A program made the position numbers and the translations under genes. A DNA stretch of 64,000 nt from Paramyrothecium sp. XJ0827 (taxonomy: Eukaryota; Ascomycota; Sordariomycetes; Hypocreales; Stachybotryaceae), in contig JAJFPB010000013.1 in assembly GCA_020881915.1 (NCBI GenBank), positions 186,001 through 250,000 on the forward strand, written 5' to 3'. The notes under the pieces are model-generated. The model made no database searches. It saw nothing but the letters and a program-made list of their open reading frames with translations, and was not told where the DNA came from. This document shows positions 1-9,168 of this stretch, in pieces. Position 1 is the first letter of the stretch, and each line of letters opens with the position of its first letter.

Positions 1-748
1 ACCTCGTCGATCACGAGGACCAGCTTTTGTTTCCACGTCCATTTCTTCGCCTCCGAGAACAGTGGAAGCTGTTGATTAGAAGAGCGGCGTGCGTCTAGGC
101 CACAGGCCGAGTGAACTGTGGTTCCGCCGATATGGGCGGCCGCGCTGCCTGATGTTCCAGTGACCTGGAGAAGGTGCGACTGTCCTCTGGCTGTAAACGC
201 GTGCCTCAAGGCGTCGATGATTCTGGATTTTCCCGTCCCGCCTGGGCCGCCAGTATATTGAAGATGTTGGCCGACCGAGTCGGGGCCGGCGGTGTATTTG
301 TCCAGAATCTGCACACAAGCTGCAGAGCTATATTCTGCAGCTCATTGAGCGTGTACTGGGTGGCGGCGAGACGGCCTAGTTCCGTAAATCCTGCAGCAGG
401 ATCGACATCAACAAGTATCCGAGGGCCACGCATAGCTGGGTCCGGACTTGGAAGCAGAATAGGAATTTCTGCTTCGTAGTGACGAGCAAGCATGTCGTCC
501 ACGTCGGCGTTACCTGTTGGGTGTTCGGCGCCAAGACTGGTCGCCATCTCATCAAGCATTCGGAGGTGTAGCATTTCCTGGGCCTTTGCCACGGCCTGAA
601 TATCTTCTCTCAAGAAGGTGGGGTATTGATATAGGGCACTATTCTGGTTGCGGCGGATTTGTTGATAGAAGTCTTCATGGCGTTGAACAAACGGTTGAAC
701 TTCTTCGACTATGCTGTCCTGGCACAAATCTCTGATCAGGCTCCGCAA
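1..748 (-). pseudogene. Helitron PIF1-type helicase, N-terminal half (partial, frameshifted)
   Basis: This is the 5'->3' DNA helicase part of the Helitron RepHel protein, which unwinds donor DNA during rolling-circle transposition. The frame at 206-748 carries a conserved N-terminal helicase segment (FVQRHEDFYQQIRR, GPRILVDVDPA, then the QNIALQLVC helix). The Walker A stretch is present in the DNA at about 215-260 but in another frame. One base is missing just upstream, in the TGCAGATT region. Bases 1-60 encode the start of the Walker B region, parallel to copy 2. The rest lies left of the window. Two or more frame changes make this a pseudogene unless they are sequencing errors. Confidence 0.8.
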
Positions 749-1607
749 GACGGGGAGCCCTTTGTAGCGTCCGAATCTCGAACTGCGTTTCGGAGAGTTT
801 GGAGCACGGCCGTATAGCTTTGGCGATGTTCAGCCAATGTTGCAGGTTCTTCGCTGTAGTCGCCTTCGTCCATGGGAAACTCTACGTCCACGGTGTCGTC
901 TCCTTCCGACCGGCTTGCCCAAAGCTGTGCATCTTTGCGTGCGTCCTCGGCCGACTTAGTAAGAAGGGAAATGTTTGAGACGTGGTGTTTGAGACGGGGC
1001 CGGAGGGAAGTCTCATGGCTCGACCAAATATCGGTGATGTCGCCGTCTGCTCTGGATATGAAGTCTTCCCAAGGCACGAATAAGGCCAGATGAAGGACAG
1101 AGTTGCTGCACAAGGTCAGTGAGCTAGCCGGGACCGAACTGGGGACACTGATAATACCGGCCGAAATACACTGGATGCTCGTCCATATGGTCGCTGCTAA
1201 TATATCCCTGAAAGCCTCGGCACGGCGTATTCGTGAGGCCGACGAAGCTTCTGAGTCCAATTGTGATATTCCTCAGATGGCCCCTCGAGAGCTATGTGAG
1301 TGCCATCCTCATCTTGAGTACCACGACGCACCAAGTTGATCATGGACATGTAATCATAGAGGCAAACATCTCTTAGCGTCGGCCCTCTATAGGCATAGGC
1401 ATCCAAGTATAGCAGTGTCCGCCCGCCTTCCCTGAGTTGTACCGTCTCATCAGGCTCCTCTGCATCTGTCTGTACGCCAGCCTGACAACGAAGGTGTGCC
1501 CATCGCCGGAAGATTGCCCAGTAGAGCGCGGTGAGGTTAATGAAGGACCAGTGCGGCACATTGGTAAAGTCCGCGTGATAGCCGAGCAAGTGGTAGCAGA
1601 CCTCCAC
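736..1607 (-). pseudogene. Helitron RepHel linker between Rep and helicase (frameshifted)
   Basis: Two overlapping frames (1197-1607 and 736-1260) cover the segment joining Rep to helicase. They contain conserved Helitron motifs: SFINLTALYWAIFRRW, a LDAYAYRGP and CLYDYMSMINL block (about 1330-1420), and HLALFVPWEDF (about 1050-1090). Copy 2 carries the same motifs at 9.17-10.10 kb. Frame breaks lie at 1628-1632 (A5, where A6 is needed), near 1211-1214 (one extra base before the GYIS segment) and near 755. Function is inferred only from its position inside RepHel. Confidence 0.75.
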
Positions 1608-3094
1608 GGCCGAGAGCTGTCTCTCGGAAAAATCCGGTTTGCCACTCTCATCAGGAATTGGCGGCTCTTGTTCAACACCTCTGGCCGCTGACCGTCATGA
1701 GTGGCGGTATCCAAAGCCTGATGCCTCGGCACAGCGGCCTCACGGAGCTGCTCGAGCACCTGAGCCGCATGGGCAATGCGCTTCCACATTGGCGTGTCCA
1801 GCTTGGTGGCGTAGTTTGTGATGTAATAGACCATGGCCAAACCTTTTGTCCTCGTCAAGATCATCGAGATATCGTGGTTGTGGCGGAGGCCGACCGCCAT
1901 TGCCTTGTTGTAGCGGTTTACTAGCGGGTGGTTCCGGCGAATCTTTAACAGGCCGTCATCTGTGAACCCAGTTTCTTCAACGGTCTTCCAAGGAGCTTGG
2001 AAACGACAAGCTGTCCGATTGTATCCGTCTTTACCCTGTTCATTACGTCCGTTTAGGGAGTACTTGATGCAGCTGTATGTGTGTGAATGGACCTGGCAAC
2101 AGTACGCAATGTAGTTGGACTCCTTATTGAAGACTGCCGTAAGAGCCTCGGTACTGCTCATTATCTCATCAACAGGATCGATCGGTTTTCTCTCTCGCCT
2201 GATAGCCTGTCCATCATCCTCGTCTAAGCATTCATGAAAGACTGAGTCTAGATACTGAACCACTTGGGCACGGTATTCTTCTTCTTGGGGATTGGCCATG
2301 TCATCAATTAGGGAGGGCAACTGCAAGTTCCCGTCTAACCAGAGGAGTCCGTGCAAGTGCAGGCTGCCTCGGTCATTCGTTTCGACGGTTGCGTAGTAGT
2401 GGCTAATGTTCCCGAATATTGACTCTTGGCCAGCTCTGACGTACTTTTCGAAGAACAATGAGATCTCTCGGTGGAAGAAGATGGCCGAGCTTACGGGATC
2501 CATAGTACTGAGGGCGATCCTATCGTACTTACCCCTGAGATCGGCCAAGAGGTCCTTTGCAGCATGGTATTCGTGAAGCCTATGAATAGAGAGCTTCATT
2601 TTTACCGGGTTATTGATATCATTTGGATTGATGGTAAACCAGATGGCCGGTGTGCCTGTCCAAACGGTGAGCGCCTGTATCTTCCTGCGCATGAGGAGCC
2701 GGCTCTCGTTTGAGAGAGGCTGCGCATGGCCAAATATGGATAGCTCGCGAAGGAGAAACGATATGTCGGGGTCAGTTGTGGCCCTCGTCTCTCGCATCTG
2801 GTCCTCGGCATTTTTGAGACGCTCCGCGGTCAGTCTCTCATAGACCCGTTCGAGTTTCCCGAAAGACCCCCTTGTTAAGCGAACCATGCTGATGCGGCGG
2901 TTCGACGATCTGAGGAGGATGTTAAAGACCAAGAAACAAAATACGGGATGGGTTGCGAATCGGCCGCCATGCCGCTGCAGCACATATCTAGCCCAGTAAC
3001 TGAGCGAGTGGTTTGGTTGAGACACGGCGGGCTCCGAAGGAAGTTGCTCGTCAACCTCTGATGCTTCTAGCGCCTTTGGACCGCCGCTCCCCAC
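1373..3094 (-). pseudogene. Helitron Rep endonuclease domain (HUH, Y2)
   Basis: This is the relaxase-like nuclease that nicks Helitron ends. The 573-codon frame starts in a conserved SGGPKA motif and holds the Helitron_like_N domain. Visible features are HPVFCFLVFNILLRSSNRR, the FGHAQPLSNESR segment, WFTINPNDINNPV, the HUH metal-binding motif in RGSLHLHGLLW (codons near 2350-2370), and the two catalytic tyrosines in the YYITNYATK motif near 1815-1840. Here the Y2 motif is intact, unlike copy 2. The upstream protein sequence is in another frame: a -1 shift at 3089-3092 is needed to read FPWGSGGPK. The last ~85 codons (below 1627) are out of frame after a missing base in an A run at 1628-1632. 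Confidence 0.85.
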
Positions 3095-4970
3095 GGGAAA
3101 AGCTTGGGAAATGTCCGCGGGAAGAATTCCGAATGCAGGCTATCTGCAAACTCCTCACCGCGCTCCACCCGGATGAACGGCTGTTCTCCTGCTATTTGGA
3201 CGTTCATAGCGTAAGGCTCAGCTTCATCCACGTTTTGAGTCCGACTTGTCCGGATAGCGTCAGATAAGAAGGAAAGTTTATCGGCCTCGACGAAAGCGGC
3301 CGGCCCGTCGAGGGGAAACATGCCAGACGACGATGTCTCATGAGTGGTATCACCCACACCGTCGGCATTCTCCGGACTGGTCATGAAAATCTCAGGATCC
3401 TGGGAAACTTTAGGCGATTGACGGTGCTGCTCCATTCGTAGAGTGCCTTCTGTAGATAAGTGATCATTGTTATTATTGTCACTGGCCGAGGTAAGGAGTT
3501 CTTCTATACTGGTGAACGTGTTTTCTTCCATGCCCCGATCGGTTTCTGGGACGATATGGTCTGTCTGTGTCTTTTCCACAACCGACGGTTCCTCCCTCTG
3601 CATACTGTCCATCATAAGCGTGGGTACGTTAGAACCGTCTTCGTAGTTCCAGCTATCTATCTCGTCATGGTCGATGGCTATATGTTCGTAGAGATGGTTG
3701 TTTCCTTGGAGCCACGACAGGGCCGCCTTCACACGCGACTTGCGGACCTGAAGGAGATTTCCGACATCTGCAGCGCTAGGCTTGCTCGAGCCGCTCCACG
3801 ACACGTGAATGTTCTCCATAGCCTCCAGCAGGGGTGAGGGAGAACTGTGGCAACGAGGTCCTCCACCTTGTTAGGAAAGACAACAATGTGGCCTTTGACG
3901 TGCTTCCTGTAGCTGAGACCCGACGGTGTCTTGTTATCAACAGTAAACTTCGTAATGTATCCAAATGGGGTGTGGAGAGCAATCAGCCTCTCCTCAACCG
4001 GAGAGAGGCCGTCGAGCTCCTCGGGATACCGATGCTCGCACCCAATATACATGTTATTGACCAAGCAGGCCTTTGGCAGTTTTCCTTTTTCCAGACTAGT
4101 GCGGCATTCGCGGCACATATCGGCCGCAGCATCATCGTCTGTCGGAAAGCACTGCTCGCATTCCCGGAGCGCTTTCATGGTCTGCAACAATGGTGGTGTC
4201 AGGTGTCTCCACCGAATTCTCATAAGCTCAGAGGGCGAATGCTTTCTATAGCAAACAACGCAATGCGAGATTGGCATTGTCCTTTCGTCTGTGAACCTAT
4301 GGTAGAAGGATTTCGCAGTCTCTACCTGGAGGGTAAGCGGAATCTCCTTACAGTAGGATCTTGATACCGATGCTTCCTTTTTGCTGCGGAACCAAGACTC
4401 GCGGTGTTGTAGAATAGAGCTGATGGACTGCTGCTGAAGTAGGACGGTATCGTGCAATGGCCGTGGTCTCTTCGATGGGGGGGCTGGCATTGTCGGCGGC
4501 GGACTGGGAAGCCCTTTCGGTTGTTGATCCCTGAGGCGCTTCCGGGGAGGTGCTGTACGTGGGACTGCCGGTCTGGATAGAGAAGAAGAGGATTGCTTCT
4601 TCGTACGGTCTCCAGGAGGCGAATTTTGTTGAATGGCTGCCTGCTCGGAGATAGCTTGTATATATGTTCGTGATAGTTCTGCAGCTCCTGCTCGTCTCCT
4701 TACGGCCCTTGCTTGTAAAACTTCCTCCATATGCTGCTGTGTGATGGCCGCGATAGTGCGGTTAAGTTCACGTTCTGTCACTTTGAAGGTAACTTGCCGA
4801 GGTACTGTTTGTGCCCGGTAGGCTCGATCTTCGGCGCGGCGGCGTTGGACATCATGCAACATACGGCGAGCCGTGTTAGATTGAGCCTCGGGTGGATCTT
4901 CTCGTGGAAGGATGGCTTCAGGAGATACTACTGAACCAGTGATAGTAGAGCTAGATAACTTATGACTCAA
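3067..4970 (-). pseudogene. Helitron RepHel N-terminal block (cysteine-rich, DUF6570-like)
   Basis: The frame 3729-4970 has a charged, low-complexity first part and then a cysteine-rich segment (CVVCYRK, CEQCF, CRECR). It continues with a conserved block (CEHRYPEELDGLSPVEERLIAL, then KGHIVVFPNK and EDLVATVLPHP) typical of the N-terminus of Helitron Rep proteins. The frame 3067-3819 continues it (NIHVSWSGSSKPS, TDHIVPETDRG, EQPFIRVERGEEFADSLH, FPKLFPWG). One base is missing in the C run near 3826-3829, splitting the two frames. Function is probably DNA or protein binding through zinc fingers; that is family knowledge, not shown here. Confidence 0.75.
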
Positions 4971-4983
4971 ATCTTTAGCGACC

Positions 4984-5349
4984 TTATTCTTCGGGGTATC
5001 GGCGGTCTAGATAGTCCAATGTTTGGCAGATTTTATTAAACAGAACTCTTACCGGCTGTATTCGGGACCGGGTAAGAGCCTGTTGAGATCCGTGTCTTCG
5101 AGCAGTGCGTGCTGCTTTGGTATATCGACGATCTAGATCTTGAATTGTACGTCGAATCTCGCTTAGCGGCACCCTGACCGGCTCTTTACGACGCTGGTCG
5201 GCTGTCTGATCTGCTAGAGAGCTTGAAGCTGCTAATTGGGATGACTCCGACCTCGTTCCGGCTCTGTTTCGAGTTCGTTGTCGATCGAGATCCTCCATCG
5301 TGCGCCGGATCTCATCCATCGGCACTCTGACGGGTTCCTGGCGTGGCAT
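4984..5349 (-). CDS. Small ORF of three degenerate ~40-residue repeats, Helitron 5' end
   Basis: A 121-codon ORF (ATG at 5349) precedes the Helitron N-terminal block. It is built from three related units: EPVRVPMDEIRRTMEDLDRQ, EPVRVPLSEIRRTIQDLDRR and QPVRVLFNKICQTLDYLDRR. Copy 2 has one similar unit (VVPPEEMHRTLEVLERQR, near 12.96-13.02 kb), and a weaker one occurs inside the next frame of copy 1 (VTERELNRTIAAI). The amphipathic pattern suggests short helices. It may be the true N-terminus of RepHel separated by a frame break or intron, or a separate protein. I do not recognise a family. Confidence 0.5.
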   Translation of the reverse strand: MPRQEPVRVPMDEIRRTMEDLDRQRTRNRAGTRSESSQLAASSSLADQTADQRRKEPVRVPLSEIRRTIQDLDRRYTKAARTARRHGSQQALTRSRIQPVRVLFNKICQTLDYLDRRYPEE

Positions 5350-5492
5350 GGTGCAATTGGAAGGTGCTGCTGTACGTGATAGAATGGAAGAAAAGAGAAA
5401 AGAAATAAATAGACGTTGACTGTGTAAGAGGGGTAGGGAATAAGAAACGGTATAATGTGACGATCCGTCACTACTCTACGAATGACCGTGTC

Positions 5493-5515
5493 CACTCGCT
5501 CACCGTGAGCGAGTG
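5493..5515. repeat. Perfect palindrome, 11-bp arms, 1-nt loop
   Basis: CACTCGCTCAC and its exact reverse complement flank a single C. It lies just upstream of the Helitron copy 1 coding region, 26 bp from a second perfect palindrome. It could be a Helitron end structure or a regulatory hairpin. Confidence 0.8.
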
Positions 5516-5540
5516 AGCGGTTACATCGTAGTATTGCTAT

Positions 5541-5570
5541 CACAAAACAGGGCGCCCTCCCTGTTTTGTG
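5541..5570. repeat. Perfect inverted repeat, 12-bp arms, 6-nt loop
   Basis: CACAAAACAGGG and its exact reverse complement CCCTGTTTTGTG flank CGCCCT. A hairpin of this size is typical of Helitron termini, but no CTRR end follows on either strand within 20 bp, so the assignment is open. Confidence 0.8.
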
Positions 5571-6378
5571 CTTCGTCTGCCCATATGACTCCCGTTGTAG
5601 GTTTTATCCTTTATAGGGAAGATCACAGTACATTGGTCACCGTGATATAGACTTCCATAGTGTTCGCACATCCTTGGCGGATGTGGCATGTGGTCACCTA
5701 CGGATCTAGGTTAATTGCAGCCCTATTGGCCGTAATATATTGAGCGAGTCATACTAGGCCCTATTTGAAACACTGGTCTTGCGGTCTAAAAAGGTGCTGG
5801 GTAGGTAAAACTCAGCGCGTCACATCTTCACATCTTCACATTTCAAGGCATTACGACGCCTGGTTGCCCTTCGATTGGGGCTGGAGAATGTGGCCGGAGA
5901 ATTGTTTCGTTTCAAACGAGGCTGAGAAAGAACAGGGCGCTATATGGTGCGAGCTCTTTCCTATTTAGGTAGGAGGGAGGGCGCGGAAGGAAGAACCTTT
6001 CCGTCACTGTCGTTCCTTCAAGGCAAATCCGCACCTAAGGTACCTCGCAGCACAACACCGTACAGGAGACCGGCCCCTACGGGTCCGCCATCAAACCTTT
6101 CGGAACGAGACTTTCATATTGTGAAAAAAATGGCCGTGATAGAATCGTGACAGGCCTCATGGGTATCGTGGTTGGCGGTGGCACATGCGAACGGAGCGAT
6201 TGGACGATCGACCTGAGATGTTTCGGATGCAGCGCACGGACCCTTGGACTTTGCGGGGCGCTTCTCGTCTCCCGGATCAGTTGCCTTCATTCAACATCGA
6301 AGAAGAAAGAATCACATCAATCCTGAGAACGTATCTATGAAACTGATCTCTCTGAGCTCGCAGTAGATACTCCTCTCC
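5571..6378. other. Intergenic stretch between Helitron 1 and the plus-strand gene
   Basis: No coding region is supported. Bases 5973-6020 resemble 15230-15275 (shared core GCGGAAGGAAGA, then CGTTCC and TCAAGGCA). The last ~80 bases are C/T-rich and lead to a favourable start context (CTCTCCATGG), as in a fungal 5' leader. Confidence 0.5.
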
Positions 6379-7054
6379 ATGGCGCCTATTGACTATTCAA
6401 AATGGGACAACATAGACACCGATTCCGAGCCAGAAGACGCGCAGCAGCAGCCGCCATTGCTGAGGGGCAACCCACTAGCTGATGCATCCATCCCACAGTT
6501 GACTCCGTCGCCGCTGACGGGAGAGCGGAGCGCGCCAGGGCCCACCCACGCCGTTATCGTCCGGTGCGATGTTGAGAAACGCACGTTTTTGCCTTGGTCT
6601 GCTAAGATAATTTCTGAACATCATCCTGTTTTCTCGCAGGCGGTCCCTGACATCCCGAGACTGATTGGTGTTCCGCTCGTTATCCACCGAGAGGGCACTC
6701 AGTCCATGAACCGGGCTGACCTTGATAACCAAATTGCCACGTACCTCAATATTGACGCCGAGTCCGGTTTCGCGGCCCCGGAGTGGCGGTCACACGTCGG
6801 TACCGTCGTGGTAGCTCGCAAGGACAAAAAGCCGTTACTGCTGCACCATCTTGAGGGCGCGTGGATGTACTGTGACCACATTCTGGACCTCTTCGGCGAG
6901 GGGAGAAGGTGCGCCGAGATATCTGTACAATCGGTCGGCTTTCGAAAAGTGGTGGGCAGGTTACTGTGAGGAGCAGAAGCAATTTCGGCCCGGTAAGGGC
7001 GGCGAGAAGGATCCGGATGACTGGCGGGCGGTAAGGTCGCCTTATGAAATGTAG
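6379..7054 (+). pseudogene. Conserved-looking fungal small protein, one frameshift
   Basis: An intron-less gene starts at ATG 6379 (context TCTCCATGG) with MAPIDYSKWDNIDTDSEPE, a beginning I associate with small fungal proteins of unknown function. A globular part follows (IPRLIGVPLVIHREGTQ, DNQIATYLNID, EWRSHVGTVVVARKDKKP, EGAWMYCDHILDLFGEG). After about 6900 the sense continues in another frame (APRYLYNRSAFEKWW, then DDWRAVRSPYEM) to a TAG at 7052. One G too many in the GGGG run near 6899-6902 explains the break. Repaired length would be about 224 residues. It ends 25 bp from the convergent Helitron 2 helicase stop. It is either a host gene trapped between two Helitrons or a gene captured by Helitron 2. 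Function unknown. Confidence 0.55.
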
Positions 7055-7079
7055 AGGGGCTGGGTATTGATTTCGTGTG

Positions 7080-9083
7080 TCATTGTTGTTTAGCATTCCG
7101 GCCTTTATAGCTCCGTTTCGTTTCTGCTGCGAGGCTTGAGAGTCTTTGCATGGCTTTGATGATGGTATGGTCCAGTTTGTTTCCGATGAAATCCTGGTGT
7201 CGCACAGGACTGAGGAGCTTGATGCCTTTCAGTGTCGTGCACCTGGATAGCTGTGCATAAAGGCTGGTGAAGTCGCATTTGGATGGCTCGCCATTGATGA
7301 TACGATTCCCTCGCAGCTCGAGGAGGACTTCCGCGAATGTCTTGCCCTGCGCCTTATAGTCAGTGAGCACAAAAGCGGAGACGACGGGCAAGCCGCGGCG
7401 GCTGCATTTCGCAGACAAGAACCTGAAGTTGCGGTTGGACGGATCGAGGGCTTGTGAGACCGAGCGAACAAGGATTGTTTCTGGTGGCAGGGCGGGGATA
7501 GATAAGCCCTTGGTATCTTTAGACTGTAAGAGTATGCCGAGTGGTGGCCCGAAGTGGATAGTCACGTCGTCGGCAAGGTGGTATCCTGGGTATTTTGGGT
7601 CAGGTATGAAGTCGGAGGCGGCAAACTCTGCCCCGTTTACGACCTTCAGGCCGGTGTAGATATTCTGGTTTACAATCACGGGCATGCCTTGGGCATAGAA
7701 AAGATACCAGGAACCTTGCACGTGGAGTCATCCCCTTGATCGATAGTCCTGGCGATTTGGTCTTGTGACAGCGTGCCACTTCGCCATGTATGTGCGGAGA
7801 TGAAGATGGAGATATGTCTCTTGCGAGAGCGAGCCCAGTCGACGACGGCTTCCATGTTGAGTGACCAGCGGTTCCGGTTCAGCGGAGTTATGGCACGTAA
7901 GCCCGTACTGAAGGTGATTTGGGCGCGGTCGACGAGTTTGGTGTTGAGCATGAGTAGGTCCTGCTGTGTCTGGGCTCCAGCCCGTACTCTATCGAGAAGA
8001 GCGCTCAGTTGAGGATCATCTCGGGCACGAACCTGCTCCTCGAGAAGTACTACCGTTTTGAACATCTGCCACAAACTGAAGCCGCGATGGTGAGAAATAG
8101 TTCCGTGTCCCAGTGGGATGGAAGAAGGCTTCATCGTCTTGTTCACCAGGAGACTCGTCTCTCGAACTGGAGCGAACTGGTAGAAGTCCCCATCAGGAGC
8201 ACGACGGGAATCCCGCCGAACGGCTTATCGGCACAGTCTCGGAGTGACTGGAGGTTGCGGCTGACCTCATAAAGAGTGGCGCCTCCGAGCATGCTGACCT
8301 CATCTGTCACAAGAACCAGTTTCTGTTTCCACGTCCACTTTTTCGCCTCGGAGAAAACCGGGAGTTGTGTTTGGGGGAGCGGTGGGTGTCCAGTCCGCAG
8401 GCAGAATGTAAGGTTGTGCCACCGATCTGGGCCGCCGCGCTCCCTGACGTCCCCGTGATCTGAAGAAGATGTGATTGGTCTCTCGTCAAAAATACCCATT
8501 TCAAGGCATCGATGACCCTGGATTTGCCCGTACCTCCAGGGCCTCCGGTGTACTGGAGATGTTGACCCGCCGAATCGGGGTCGGCGGAGTACTTATCCAA
8601 GAACTCGCACACAAGCTGGAGGGCCATTGTCTGTAGTGAGTTGAGGGTAAAGCCTGACGCAGCAAGGCGTCCTAGTTCCGCGAAGCCCGTCGCATGGTTG
8701 ACGTCGACCAGTATTCGAGGGCCCCGTTCTACCGGCTCTAGACGCTGACGTGGCATAGCAATGTCCGTATCACAGTGGCGAACAAGGATGTCGTCCAGGT
8801 CGTCGTTACTCATGCCGGGAGCGGCGCCCCGAGAACCGGTCTCAATCTCATCTAACATGCGGAGATGCAGCATACCCTGGGCCTTTGCCGCGGCTTGCAC
8901 ATCTTCATGAGAGAGAGTCGGGTATTGGGATAGTGCGCTATCCTGGGAACGGCGAATTTGCTGATAGAAGTCCTGATGACGCTGCACGAAAGGCCGCTGC
9001 TCTCCTGCAGGGTTTTCATGGCGTAGATCTCGGACTAGGTCCTGTAGTACTGGCGAGTCCCTCGTGGCTTCTGAGTTTCGCAC
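7080..9083 (-). pseudogene. Helitron copy 2 PIF1-type helicase (frameshifted)
   Basis: Four frames in sequence cover a complete helicase. 8307-9083 has the N-terminal helix and Walker A (GGPGGTGKSRVIDAL, DNA near 8510-8555) with GGTTLHSACGLD. 8143-8499 has Walker B (LVLVTDEVSMLGG) and PFGGIPVVLLMG. 7676-8146 has LLEEQVRARDDPQLSALLDRVR. 7080-7721 has the C-terminal motifs (VSAFVLTDYKAQGKTF and YAQLSRCTTLKGIKLL, motif VI). The order and spacing match Helitron PIF1 helicases. The frames overlap by tens of bases, so breaks are single indels near 8370-8390, 8145-8200 and 7680-7720. The stop is convergent with the plus-strand gene ending at 7054. Confidence 0.85.
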
Positions 9084-9168
9084 AGCGTTGTGTATGGCTT
9101 GGAGGAGCGCTGCGTAGTTTTGTTGATGTTCGGCCGTTGTTGCAGGCTCTTCACGATAGTCGCCCTCA

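Larger units (their letters stand above)
1..5570 (-). mobile_element. Helitron copy 1, left part cut by window edge
   Basis: A rolling-circle (Helitron) transposon reads right to left. In order along the minus strand it holds a small repeat-rich ORF, a cysteine-rich N-terminal block, a HUH/Y2 Rep domain and the start of a PIF1-type helicase that runs off position 1. The right limit is uncertain. I place it near two perfect palindromes at 5493-5570, but I did not find a convincing 5' TC or 3' CTRR terminus. The same order is seen in copy 2 (7.08-13.03 kb) in the same orientation. At least six single-base frame breaks mean this copy is inactive as written. Confidence 0.85.

Noticed and set aside
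5546..5940. AACAGGGCGC present at 5546-5555 and 5931-5940
   Set aside because: A 10-bp match within a few hundred bases is within chance expectation, and the flanks do not extend it.
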